A stretch of DNA of 64,000 bases from the NCBI GenBank assembly GCA_019054805.1, contig JAHQIY010000009.1, forward strand, positions 3,410,001 to 3,474,000, written 5' to 3'. This stretch comes from Brachionus manjavacas. Its lineage: Eukaryota > Rotifera > Eurotatoria > Ploima > Brachionidae. Shown here piece after piece: positions 1 to 9,661 of this stretch. The position numbers and the translations under genes are program-made. Under the pieces are notes generated by a model, which was given only the letters and a program-made list of their open reading frames with translations, did no database searches and had not been told where the DNA came from. The stretch's first letter is position 1; each line of letters begins with the position of its first letter.

Positions 1-1111
1 TTTTTGTGTTTGAATTAAAAAATGTATCTAATATTGGAATAACATTGAAAAAGTGCGATGTTTCAAATATTTTTTTCAGTTTCGAAAAAAAAATAATTTT
101 TAGGTAATATTGCTAGCATGGAAAGCTTGTTTTTTTTTTTAATTTTGACTTAAGATGTGTGATGATGATCCTCAAGATAATATTTGTAAAAACTATCTAC
201 GCTCTGTTTTCCTTATTTATAAATTGAGTTTTTGCTAAAATGCATCAAACTAAAGTATAAAAAGAAAAAACAAAGTTTTCCAGGTCTAGTCGGTTTGGTA
301 AACTGTGGTTCACCTGTTACTGGAACAATTCTTGTTCTCAGGTTTTTGAACTATTAGATCACCTAATCCTTAAATTGTTCATCTATTTTGAAATTTTTTC
401 ATACATTTAGAAAAAAACTATTGTAATATTAAAAATAAGAAAGATAAAAAATAATTACTTAGAAAAATTTAAAAGCAGGTAAAATTTGCGAAATAGATGA
501 ATCTTTGTTTCTCAAAGTCAAACACTTGAAGGGTGAAAAATTAATTTTAATTTTCCTTAATTTTTATTTTTAATGTTTAAAGGCAAGGATTTAAGAAGAG
601 AGCTCATTTGGGTATTTGGGATTTTTTAAATGGTAATACCAACTCAACCAAATCAGAACAAATGCTAAGCTATTTCTAAAGCTCCTTCAAATTAAAAAAA
701 ACAAAGAAATTTTAATTGTTTATTTTTATATCAGCATTCTTTTAAATAGCTTTATTCAATTTGTTCACAATAGTCTAAATGAATGATTTATCTTTTTTTC
801 TTTTTATTCATTTTTAATTTTTAATTTTTTTTTCACATATTTTTATTCTGAAAGAGCATTAGCTCGGTACAGATTTTCAAATAAATAAATAAATTATTTA
901 AATGTTAAAAAAAGAATTTTCAATATTTTTTTAAATTTCCAAGTAAAAATTAAACTCGTTCTATTTCACTATCAAGTTTAATTTAAAATATGAAAATGCT
1001 TGCAATATTATTTTTTTTGTTGAAACTTAAAAAAATATTTGAAACATCGCACTTTTTCTATGTTATTCCAACATTGAATACATTTTGTGATTCAAACAAA
1101 AAAATTTTAAC
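1..1111. mobile_element. Inverted-repeat (MITE-like) element, copy 1, cut by window start
   Basis: The first 95 bases and bases about 1025-1111 are inverted copies of each other, sharing the core AAAAAGTGCGATGTTTCAAA. The same termini and the same subterminal blocks recur at 42511-43434, so this is a family. The interior (about 275-360) matches the other copy in reverse orientation. No transposase reading frame is seen, so it is presumably non-autonomous. A foreign LINE-type 3' tail (841-897) sits inside and explains why this copy is longer than the 924-bp second copy. The left end lies outside the window. Confidence 0.75.
841..897 (+). repeat. LINE 3'-tail (GAGC hairpin, AATA repeats)
   Basis: A short block with stem GAGC, loop ATTA, stem GCTC, then CGGTACAGA and an (AATA)n tail. 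The same layout ends the non-LTR remnant at 12421-12475 and recurs elsewhere in the window, so it is read as the 3' end of a 5'-truncated retroelement nested in the inverted-repeat element. Confidence 0.6.
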
Positions 1112-1546
1112 TATAATTTATTTTAAGTATTTTTTTTTCTTAAATATGGCTTTTTATTAATAAACATTAATAACGCTAAAAAGGTAAATTTATCGTATCG
1201 TAGCAGCACTGTTTAAAATAATTATTAGTTTTTAAGAACTCTTCGTGAAGGATTAGTTTAAACAATGAAAATGGCACAGTTAATTAAAGAATATTTTTAA
1301 ATTACATAAAAAATTTTAAATAACAGTTAAAGATATTTTATTAAAAAATGTAATTTTTGGTGAAAAATGAGAATAAGCTTATTTCATGTCGATACAAAAA
1401 GAGGATTGAATGTTTATCAATTTGAAATTTTATAAAATTAAACTTAAATTCAAATTAAACTTTGAGCCCAAGTTTAATTTTTAATAAAAAGAAAATAAAA
1501 AAAAATTTATTTAACAAATCTGATATTTTTATATTAAAAAAAATTT

Positions 1547-2032
1547 TTAATAAATGCTGCTCCTAGCAATTATATTGCTGTTGGTGATTGAATTTGAATT
1601 CAAAATTTTATTGTTCATTCGGTCTACAATCACTTTGCGTTGTACAAATTCCTTAAGCTTACTATTGTCTCCTTTTTTGTTTGAAAGGTCCAGACTAGCA
1701 ATAGCAATGACACCTCCGTTTTTTTTTGTATGAAAAGCCATTTCTTTATTAATATTTGTTTTGGCCAAGCTATCTCTTTTATAGTTTGACTTTCTTCTAG
1801 GATAATCAGACACTTTGTTGGTGCTAACAAAGAAGTTGATAATTTTGCCAAAAAAATTGCTCAGTGCAACCTCGAATCTGGGCTCGTCGAGCTTATTCTT
1901 TCTGATCTTGACCACATAGGGGTTCGAATTGACTATTTCATAGGCTCTTACTGTGCTCTTGCCATTCGGCGAGCAGTAGAATGACGAAACAACAATTGGT
2001 TCTCTGGGAAAATAATCACTATCAGGATTCAT
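1547..2032 (-). CDS. Unrecognised 161-aa protein
   Basis: A single open frame of 161 codons from an ATG to a TAA stop, with less homopolymer and higher GC than the flanks, which supports real coding. The protein is basic and polar, with a run of lysines and asparagines in the second half; no signal peptide, membrane segment or known domain is recognised. A possible polyadenylation signal (AATAAA on the minus strand, about 1506-1511) follows the stop by roughly 40 bases. It lies 106 bp downstream of the 106-aa minus-strand gene, so the two could be co-transcribed, but nothing proves this. It could also be the last exon of a larger gene. Function unknown. Confidence 0.55.
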   Translation of the reverse strand: MNPDSDYFPREPIVVSSFYCSPNGKSTVRAYEIVNSNPYVVKIRKNKLDEPRFEVALSNFFGKIINFFVSTNKVSDYPRRKSNYKRDSLAKTNINKEMAFHTKKNGGVIAIASLDLSNKKGDNSKLKEFVQRKVIVDRMNNKILNSNSITNSNIIARSSIY

Positions 2033-2138
2033 TTTTTATTTTTTTAAATTTTATTCAAACTAATTTTTATTTTTATACATGAAAAAAAGAAACACTAAAA
2101 CAACTTAATTTAAAGTCAATTAGAAATCTTATGATTAC

Positions 2139-2459
2139 TTAATTGCGTACAGGTTTGCTCAAGCTTATTCGAATTGCAGAGGCGTTGGGGTCTTTGACAA
2201 CGACTGGTGGTCGATAGGCAACAGTGGGTGGAGCAGGAGGAGGCTGTGGAAATGCAGGCTGGATAACTTTTACTATTTTGACCGGTTTCATTTCGATTGG
2301 CTTGACTGGTTCGATCTCTTGTCTATTCACGTGGTATATTTTTTTCACTCTTATTTCCTGATTCTTTGGAAGCCTGAAAGCTAGATCATTAATGTTGGGG
2401 TTTTTGCTTTTGAGCAATTGATCTATTTGGCGTTCTTCTATTGAAGATCCTGATCCCAT
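2139..2459 (-). CDS. Unrecognised 106-aa proline-rich protein with MGSGSS start
   Basis: An uninterrupted 106-codon frame from ATG to TAA. The N-terminus MGSGSS fits an N-myristoylation consensus (Gly2, Ser at position 6), suggesting membrane anchoring; this is inference. Residues about 49-90 are rich in proline, valine and lysine, including a QPPPAPP segment that could bind SH3 or WW domains. The composition is clearly different from the AT-rich flanks, supporting coding. A minus-strand AATAAA lies in the gap to the next gene (about 2068-2073), so this gene may have its own 3' end. No family is recognised. Confidence 0.5.
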   Translation of the reverse strand: MGSGSSIEERQIDQLLKSKNPNINDLAFRLPKNQEIRVKKIYHVNRQEIEPVKPIEMKPVKIVKVIQPAFPQPPPAPPTVAYRPPVVVKDPNASAIRISLSKPVRN

Positions 2460-3500
2460 TTTCGATTCTTTTTCAATTTTAAGCTTAGCTTTATTGTTTT
2501 ATATTGTTTTTTTTGACTAAAAAAATCAGGTGGATTTTAAGTGTCGCTCTGCTCTTAAAATAATAGCTTTTTATGGGTCTTTATTATTTTCGAAAGTGTA
2601 TAAACAAAGTACTTGTTGAGATTTTAGCTAATTTTATGTCCGAAAATTTTGATCTATAATTTAAAAAAAGGATCAAGTTGATGTAATTTTAAAAAATTGG
2701 CTGTCATAGAATTAGTAAAATATTTTTTTTAAAGCTAATTTTAGACTAAGCTAAAATAATTTTTCTAAATATCTAAAAACTATTTTAAAAGCCAATTTTA
2801 TTTAAAGAGAGAGTTTTGAAAATTTTATTCATTTAATCAAATATTTAAAAAAAATTTAAATTTAAATTTAATTTATTAGTAAATAATAAAAAATTTTAAA
2901 TTTTAAAAAAACTTAAAAGCTTAAATTACAACATTGATATTTTTCCTTAAAAAAGACCAATACCCCGGATTAAATAAATTTGGATAGAAAGGATTTACAA
3001 GTTGTTACTGAGGAGTATAATTCTTTTAAAATTCATTTTTTCAAAATATTCATTTTGCCTTATTATTTGATTTTTGTTCCACTCTTTTGAATTATTTTTC
3101 AATATTTAAGCTGCTTGGATTTGATGCTTAAAACTTCTAAAACTGTTGGTAAAATACAATGTATATGCTTTTAAGCATATAATTTTTAGGAGCATATTAT
3201 CTTTTTAATTGACTAAAAAATGACTCAATAAATTTAAGTTATGATAAAAGAAAAAGTGGAAATCTAGTCGAACCAATGTCAAAAAAATCAAAGGAAAAAA
3301 ATTTAATATTTTTACTCTTTAAAATTTTAATTTCAGTATCATAATGTAAAATTTTTTATCATTTTCTTTTATTAACAATTAAAACTTGATTTTTTTTCAA
3401 AACTCTATTAAATTTAATTTTCAAATTTGAATTGATAAATGAAGTAATAGTCGATATTTTATGGACATCTTCACTAGCTTGTTGATTAATCTTTAATAAT
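2460..3500. other. AT-rich stretch without recognised features
   Basis: Homopolymer-rich sequence upstream of the minus-strand gene pair. No long frame, no RNA gene and no clear repeat was seen. The bases just above 2460 presumably hold the promoter of the 106-aa gene. Confidence 0.5.
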
Positions 3501-3502
3501 AA

Positions 3503-3590
3503 TAATAATAAAAAATAAGCTACGGCAAGCATGCTTGCGGAGACGTCTTACTAGGAAGACATCTATGGTAGCTAGATGCATTGAAATATA
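3503..3590 (-). repeat. Non-LTR retrotransposon 3' end with two hairpins and ATT tail
   Basis: Reading the minus strand, the terminal part of the element forms a stem GATGTCTT / AAGACGTC around loop CCTAGT, then a perfect palindrome GCAAGCATGCTTGC, then GTAGCTTATT and an (ATT)n tail. The same end is present on the plus strand at 32080-32150. Such conserved 3' structures are commonly recognised by non-LTR reverse transcriptases. Confidence 0.75.
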
Positions 3591-3610
3591 GTTTCATAAC
3601 AAAAACCTCC

Positions 3611-5632
3611 TTAAATTTCCTCAAGTCCACCGGAATATTTCCATGCATCGAGTCTATTTTTGAACTGGTTTACAGCCGAGGCATCGATTACTTTCTTAGG
3701 GAGGCTGTTCCACACTCTAATCACACGATTTGTGAAAAAATTTTTACGCTGGGCGCAGTTGGTAGGTGCTTGGACGGACAGGCGCCTCTTGTGCCCTCTA
3801 ATACCTTGTGCTGGTCCTGGTTGGGAAAGTGAGCTGCAATACGGGGGAGGTCTGACCCAATCTATGTTGTTTAAGCCGCTTCTTATCTTGAACATTTGGA
3901 TCATGTCTCCTCTTGTCCTGCGTTCGCTCAGAGTGGGCAAACCCAAGATGGAAAGGCGATCGCTGTAGCTTAAGTTACGGATTCTTGGAATGAGTTTGGT
4001 TGCTCGTCTTTGAACTTTCTCAAGAATGTTGCTGTCCTTGGCAGTGTAGGGGGACCAGACCACTGCTGCATACTCTAAATGGGGCCTGACATATGCGCAG
4101 TATAGCGTAATGAAGGTGGTGTTAGTCCAGAATTTGAACGTTCTTCTCAGCTGTCCAAGGATAGAGATATCTTTATTTGATTGGGCTTTGATATGGCTGG
4201 AGAACTTGAGATTGCTCGTGAAGGTTACTCCCAGATCTTTTTCAGTACTTGTTTGATTAAGTACTGATCTGGTCACACCCATGCAGAGGTCTATGTCCGA
4301 GTACTTGGTTTTGCCGGATCTGCTGCATTCCATTACTTTACATTTTTCGGTGTTGAACAGCATCTGCCACGTTGTTGACCACTCAGTCAATGCATCAAGG
4401 TGCCGTTGCAGCAATGCCAGGTCGTTAACATTACGGATTGTTGCGATGAGCTTACTATCGTCCGCGAAAAGCTTGATCGCGTGGTTTACTATATCAGGCA
4501 TGTCATTTATGTAGATAACGAACAGCAGTGGGCCTATAACACTTCCCTGAGGAACTCCACTAGTGACTTCCTTCCAGTCCGCCACATACTGTCCTATTGC
4601 TACTCGCTGCTTCCGACCTGATAGGAAATTTCTGATCCATTTCACTATGCGATCCTCGAAACCGTAAGCAGCCACTTTATTACACAGAGACTCGTGACAC
4701 ACTTTGTCAAACGCTTTGGCGAAATCCAAAAATACCACCAAAAGATTCCAGCCGTTGTCAATACCCTGGCTGATCCTGTCTGCTGTTTCCAGGAGGTTAG
4801 TTATTGTCGATTTTTTGAGAACAAAACCGTGCTGCCCGGGAGCGATAAGTTTATTGCTGAAGAGGTGTTCCATCATAACATCTCTTATGATCCAATCCAT
4901 GATCTTACAAGGCAATGCAGTTAGGGAAATTGGCCTATAATTGCTGACCAGACTTATGCTTCCTTTCTTGAAAATAGGCGTGACTTGGGCTCTTTTCCAC
5001 TGATCGGGTGTCTTACCAGAGGTGAAAGACTGGACAAATATAACGCTGAGAGTTTCGGCGAAGCCGTTGGCGCAACTCTTTACGACGAACGGATGTATGC
5101 AGTCTTGACCAGGTGATTTTCGAGGGTTGAGACGGTTTATTTGCTTTATGACGCTGTCTGGTGAGAAGACGTCCAAATTGACCACGCATTTGGTGTTTGA
5201 GCGACAGGGCATTGCAGGAACGGACTCATAGTCACGGAGACTAAACACGCTGCTAAAGTGTTCATTTAGCAATCTGACGATTACTCTGCCGTCCGTCTGA
5301 AAGCAGCCATCCGCGTCTAATAGACCTTTGATAGAGTCATTGCAAGCCTTCTGGCTATTTATGTAGTTGAAAAGGAGCTTTGGTTGGAGCTTGCAGGATC
5401 TCACGATGAAAGCTTCAAACTTGCAAATAGCCTTCCTTACTGGAGTCTTCACTTTTTTGCAGGACTGTATGTAAGCGGCTTTCAAGTCCGCATTGTGAGG
5501 AGCTGATCTACAGAGGCAGTGAAATTTATACTTTTCCCTGGTTAGTGCCTTGATGCTTTGGTTAAACCACTTTGGATTTGAGCGGAGCTGTGTTTTTCTC
5601 ACTCTAGTTGGCGAGGCAGGAAGCAGAAGCAT
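3611..5632 (-). CDS. Reverse transcriptase ORF of non-LTR retrotransposon
   Basis: A 673-codon frame with all reverse-transcriptase blocks: NYRPISLTALPCKIMDWIIR, QHGFVLKKST, FLDFAKAFDKV, SGVPQGSVIGPLLFVIYIND, the catalytic FADDSKL box, and the C-terminal thumb-like region with YVRPHLEYAAVVWSP. It would copy its own RNA into DNA at the target site. The catalytic aspartates are present, so the polymerase domain may be intact, but the upstream endonuclease is incomplete and joined through a frame change at about 5604-5632, so the copy cannot be autonomous. The family assignment (jockey/CR1/L2 group) is from motif style only. The first in-frame ATG at 5632 is probably not a biological start, because coding homology continues upstream in another frame. 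Confidence 0.85.
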   Translation of the reverse strand: MLLLPASPTRVRKTQLRSNPKWFNQSIKALTREKYKFHCLCRSAPHNADLKAAYIQSCKKVKTPVRKAICKFEAFIVRSCKLQPKLLFNYINSQKACNDSIKGLLDADGCFQTDGRVIVRLLNEHFSSVFSLRDYESVPAMPCRSNTKCVVNLDVFSPDSVIKQINRLNPRKSPGQDCIHPFVVKSCANGFAETLSVIFVQSFTSGKTPDQWKRAQVTPIFKKGSISLVSNYRPISLTALPCKIMDWIIRDVMMEHLFSNKLIAPGQHGFVLKKSTITNLLETADRISQGIDNGWNLLVVFLDFAKAFDKVCHESLCNKVAAYGFEDRIVKWIRNFLSGRKQRVAIGQYVADWKEVTSGVPQGSVIGPLLFVIYINDMPDIVNHAIKLFADDSKLIATIRNVNDLALLQRHLDALTEWSTTWQMLFNTEKCKVMECSRSGKTKYSDIDLCMGVTRSVLNQTSTEKDLGVTFTSNLKFSSHIKAQSNKDISILGQLRRTFKFWTNTTFITLYCAYVRPHLEYAAVVWSPYTAKDSNILEKVQRRATKLIPRIRNLSYSDRLSILGLPTLSERRTRGDMIQMFKIRSGLNNIDWVRPPPYCSSLSQPGPAQGIRGHKRRLSVQAPTNCAQRKNFFTNRVIRVWNSLPKKVIDASAVNQFKNRLDAWKYSGGLEEI

Positions 5633-5990
5633 AAACGCTGACTAGGAGATTGTATGAGGAGTCGGCATCATCGGACGAAAGTCTATCTCTGCAGTCTAAG
5701 ATTTTTTCATTAAATAAACTGTAGTTTCCCTTCGAATAGACTGGCCGAGGAAAGCGGGATGCGGAAGCTCCGGTATTTGATCTCAGTTCGTAGCTCCAGC
5801 GAATAGAAGAATGTAGGCAGTTCTTTTCCGTTAGCCCGAGCGGCGGCCCGTGTGACACTCTGAAGATTCTTGCAGGGTCGTCAGTCAGAACAAGGTCCAG
5901 TATATTGTCCTTAAAAGTAGGTTCCAATACGTGCTGGGTAAGGTAGTTCTTGTTTAAACAGTCAAGAAAATCCAGGCTGGACGGACGACC
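5604..5990 (-). pseudogene. Endonuclease C-terminal remnant of the same non-LTR element
   Basis: Frame shifted relative to the RT frame; contains NILDLVLTDDPARIF and GPPLG, which match the end of the APE-type endonuclease of jockey/CR1-like elements. Homologous codons continue upstream of the ATG at 5927 to about 5990, then stop. The usual S-D-H active-site motif following GPPLG is not preserved (TEKNCLHSSI), and the catalytic N-terminal part is missing through 5' truncation. Confidence 0.7.
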
Positions 5991-6019
5991 TTTGTTTTTG
6001 CAAACACCACCTGAATGGT

Positions 6020-7750
6020 ACCAATTAAATTGGACTTAAGATTTAGAAATTTACTTGAGAATTTTATTTATTTCATCAAATATTTAAATTTTATTTATTA
6101 ATAATTTTTCATTTAAAAAATTTAAATCTATTTTAGAAGATATTCTTTCAATTTTAAGGTGTATTTTTTCTTAATAGAATTTTTAAAGCATTTAATTTCC
6201 TAAGCGATCCATGAACTTTTAGCATTTTTTTAAGGAATTGCGGTTCAAAAAAAATAAAAAGTGTTTCAAGCATAATAGTACTGTCTCTTGGAGTTTAATA
6301 AGTTAAAACTTAGGTATGCGTGATAATGGAATAAAATAATAGTGGCTTTGCACTTCTAAGGTTTTTTAAAGACCTTTTTTGATAAATTATTTTATTCTCT
6401 GTCAACATTGGTTAAATGCAAGTTTGTTCAAAAAACAAAATTCTTAACTAGGAGTTAAACTTTTAAAGCGGAATACTTTAAAAATAAAATAAAATTAAAA
6501 ATTATTTCAATCATTAGTACTGTATCATAAAATTGAGATAAACCAAAAATCAAGCGCTGTGAAATTTAGCAAAATTAAACAAGAAAATTTTAATTTTAAT
6601 TTTTCAAAAAAAGTTAATTTTCTTGTACAATTTGTACTGAAATTCAAAACCAAATGTCAAATTTGATTTAGATATTTCAAAATGTTTATTAAATTTAGTT
6701 AATTCACTTTAAGAGGCCCCAAGCCTAACAAAAATTCCACTTAATCAGCACTTCATACTATTTATTTTATAATTTCAATTTTTTAGAAAAAAATTCAGTA
6801 TTTATTACGAAGTTTTTTTTAATAAGTAGCTTTCAATTTATTAGAATTTTTATAAAACCCTTAAAAGCATTAAAGAAAAAATAAAATATTAAAAGTGTAG
6901 AAAAAAAATTTTTACATTAAATATTCGCAGTATTTTCAAAAATATTTATATATTCAAATTTAAAGTCTAACTATAAGACTGGTTCTTGTATTTGCATATA
7001 ATTTTTATTTAGAAATATTTCTATCAAAATTTACTGAAAAATTAATTTAGTTTTAAACAATAGCAAGGTTTTTTTTTACATTTACGGTTACATAAGGAAA
7101 TATCAAAACTTACTTAGTAAAATTTGATAACAAGAAAAAATGAAATTTTTTTTCGAGATTTACTAATGGAACAGTTTATTTCGATATTTACGTTTTATCA
7201 AAATTTACTATTACTATATTTATGTTTAATAGTTCACTTTTAAGAGCAAAAAAAACAGATTTAAATGAGTTTTGATCATTTTTTAAAGATTTTTTGATCA
7301 AAAGTTTTTTTCAAAAAAACATTAAAATTTTACTTTCTAAATTTTTCCAGAAATATTACGTATCAACATGCTTTTTGCTACATCTTACGAAAAAAAAGGT
7401 CCAAATGTTTTAAATCATATATTTTTACTATAATTACATAAAAGGACACTCTTCATTTTTAGGCAAAGGTGTTGCGGATGGCCTTTTTCTGTTAATAAAA
7501 ATTGTAACAACTAGTTTTTTACATTTTCTAAAAAAGATGATACAAAATAACTCTTCAAAATTTAGTTCATTGGAACATATTTTTTTAAATCCCCAACTTT
7601 TGAGCAGTCTTTTTTGAACACTTCATGTAGATATTTTGACGAAATATTTGGATGAATTAAAATAATCTTGAATTTTTTCGGAAATTCAGAAACTCAAGTT
7701 TTTTAAAATTCTAGGATGAATTTTTTTTGTAAGATAAAAATATAATTTTC
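6020..7750. other. AT-rich stretch without recognised features
   Basis: Poly-A and poly-T rich sequence between two mobile elements. No frame of interest, RNA gene, or clear dispersed repeat was found. Confidence 0.5.
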
Positions 7751-8178
7751 TAGTATACAGTATGTCTAGAAAGTTTAGTACATTACTAAAAAATTTTAAA
7801 AAAATATTTTAAGGTGTGAAAATCTAAAAATAAAATCGATTTACATATAATGTTAACTATACCATCTTAAAGATAATTTTATGAGCTTTCTTTTGATATA
7901 TAGATTGTTCAAAAAAAAATTTCTGAACACTCCAGAACCCATTTAAAAAAACAACAGATAAAATTGAACAAAAAAAAATAAACTACAAAGTTTAGAACAA
8001 TTATTTTATCCAAAAATTTTCCCACCCTGACAATCCCTGGTCATTTTTTTTTTCATACAATGCTTGGAATGTCTTTTCATACTGTTTGCTTGCACTTTTT
8101 AAGTTTGATTTATTATTTTTGGATTTTAAAATCGGTCAGTTTATTGAGTTGTACCATATTGGCGTTTTTTCCATAAAA

Positions 8179-9413
8179 ATGGGCAAAAAAAAAATCTGAG
8201 GCTCAAAGGTGGCAAATAATTGGTCTATTGAAGCATAAGACCAAATCTCAACAAGAGATAGCTGATCTAGTAGCAGTTTCGAGAAAATGTGTGATTACAA
8301 CAAAGCGCAATTATGAGAAGACATCCGTGGTCAAAGAATTACCAAGGTCTGGAAGACCCCGAAAGCTTACCAGTCTAGATGAGTCGTACATTTTTAGAAA
8401 GGTCAGAATCAATCCTACAACAAGCTATACACAGCTAGCCTCTAATTTTAGTTCTAAATTTCCAAATTTTACTGTTAGTAAAGACACTGTAAGAAAAGTT
8501 CTATTAAACAAAAAATACAGTCTTAAACTGCAATAAAAAAACCTCTTCTGACAGTATTGGATCGATCGAAAAGGCTCAAATGGTGCAAAGAACGACAAAG
8601 ATGGACTGGTCAAAAGTTGTTTTTAGTGACGAGTCTAATTTCGAAGTATTAAACAGAAAATCTAGAGTGTTTGTAAAACGTTTTGCGAAAGTATTGTCAC
8701 GCCAATAAATGGATGACACAAGCAAGGATAAATAAAAGATAGTTTTATTTCACTTGCCAGTTAGTAGAATATATATAGTATATCTGCTATCGTACATTTA
8801 TATATATTAAAAATTTAAACAAATAAATAAAGTTTTAACAATCAACTTTTAAAATTTAAAAGCGACATCTTTTTAAATATTATAAAGTTACTTTGTTTTC
8901 AAGATAATTGTCTTTGGGTATGACAGTATCACCCCAAGTTTTGCTTACCAAAGTTACAAAATGGTGGAGGTTCGGTTTGTATTTGGGGTTGTATTAATTA
9001 TAAAGGTACTGGATGCTGCTCCATTTATACATGCAGAATTAATCAATTTGTGTACAAGGACACTCTGGAAAATAACTTATTACCTACAAATTGATATTTT
9101 TTGATCAAAGTCAAGACTGAATTTTTCAGCAGGATGGCGCAAGTGCACATTTTGCTCATTCCGTTCGAGATTGGTTTCAAGAAAAACAAATAACAGTTCT
9201 CCCCTGGTGCCCAAGATCACCTGATCTCAATCTAAAAGAGAATTTATGGTCAAAATGGTCAATACAAAAATTACGTCAGTAGAGCATTTAAAAAGCTTTC
9301 TTTTTGATGAATGGTTGAAAGTTCCTAGTGAAGTAGTAAAAAACATGATTGAATCTATGCCAAAACGTGTCGCTGAGTGTATTAAAGCTAAGGGTGGGCA
9401 TTTTAAATATTAA
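8179..9413 (+). pseudogene. Tc1-like transposase, broken
   Basis: From ATG 8179 the frame is lost in an A run (about 8186-8194), then continues at 8210-8535 as a paired helix-turn-helix region (QQEIADLVAVSRKCV; GRPRKLT linker). After further frame changes the catalytic core can be followed: DES at about 8631, QDGASAHFA at about 9132, SPDLNLKENLW at about 9220, with 34 residues between second Asp and Glu (DD34E). The protein end GGHFKY is followed by TAA at 9411. A solo LTR interrupts it at 8695-8925. Clearly non-functional. Confidence 0.85.
8695..8925. mobile_element. Solo LTR inserted in the Tc1 transposase
   Basis: A 231-bp block beginning TGTCACGCC and ending GGGTATGACA, with TGTCA/TGACA inverted termini, flanked by a 4-bp duplication GTAT (8691-8694 and 8926-8929). 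Removing it and one GTAT restores the transposase reading frame across the junction (...KYHPKFC). This layout fits a solo LTR, probably of a Ty3-like element; a small DNA element is the alternative. Confidence 0.7.
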
Positions 9414-9661
9414 AAAATAAATTTTCTAAATTTTGTAGACAATTTTTTTTGTTAAAAAATTTAACTCCTTTTTTTTGCGGTTTTTTAAACTTCGATTTTT
9501 TTTCTATCCTAGTTTTTGTACTTTTCAGATGAAAAAATTTTTTTTTAAATTAAATTTCAAAAAAAAAATCTTTTTATTTTTTGTTTAGCCGCACGGCTTT
9601 CAAGAAACAAATCTTGCATACAAAAAAATTTAAATGTTCTAAATTTTCTATACATGCTGTA

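Larger units (their letters stand above)
3503..6012 (-). mobile_element. 5'-truncated non-LTR retrotransposon (jockey/CR1-like)
   Basis: A minus-strand element with a 3' (ATT)n tail at 3503-3520, a complete reverse-transcriptase region, and only the C-terminal end of an endonuclease domain before homology stops near 6012. Loss of the 5' end is typical of target-primed reverse transcription. The local GC content is well above that of the flanks, suggesting fairly recent insertion. A second copy of the 3' half lies at 31262-32150. Confidence 0.85.
7756..9661 (+). mobile_element. Tc1/mariner (DD34E) transposon, decayed
   Basis: The left terminus TACAGTATGTCTAGAAAGTT at 7756 and the right terminus (reverse complement TACAGCATGTATAGAAAATT) ending at 9661 are diverged inverted repeats. 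The left end is preceded by TA. The ends match those of the smaller element at 16256-16933, so both belong to one family. The length of 1.9 kb includes a 235-bp solo-LTR insertion. Confidence 0.8.

Noticed and set aside
3581-4940. Plus-strand frames over the first non-LTR element
   Set aside because: They are antisense shadows of the reverse transcriptase, whose motifs are unmistakable on the minus strand.
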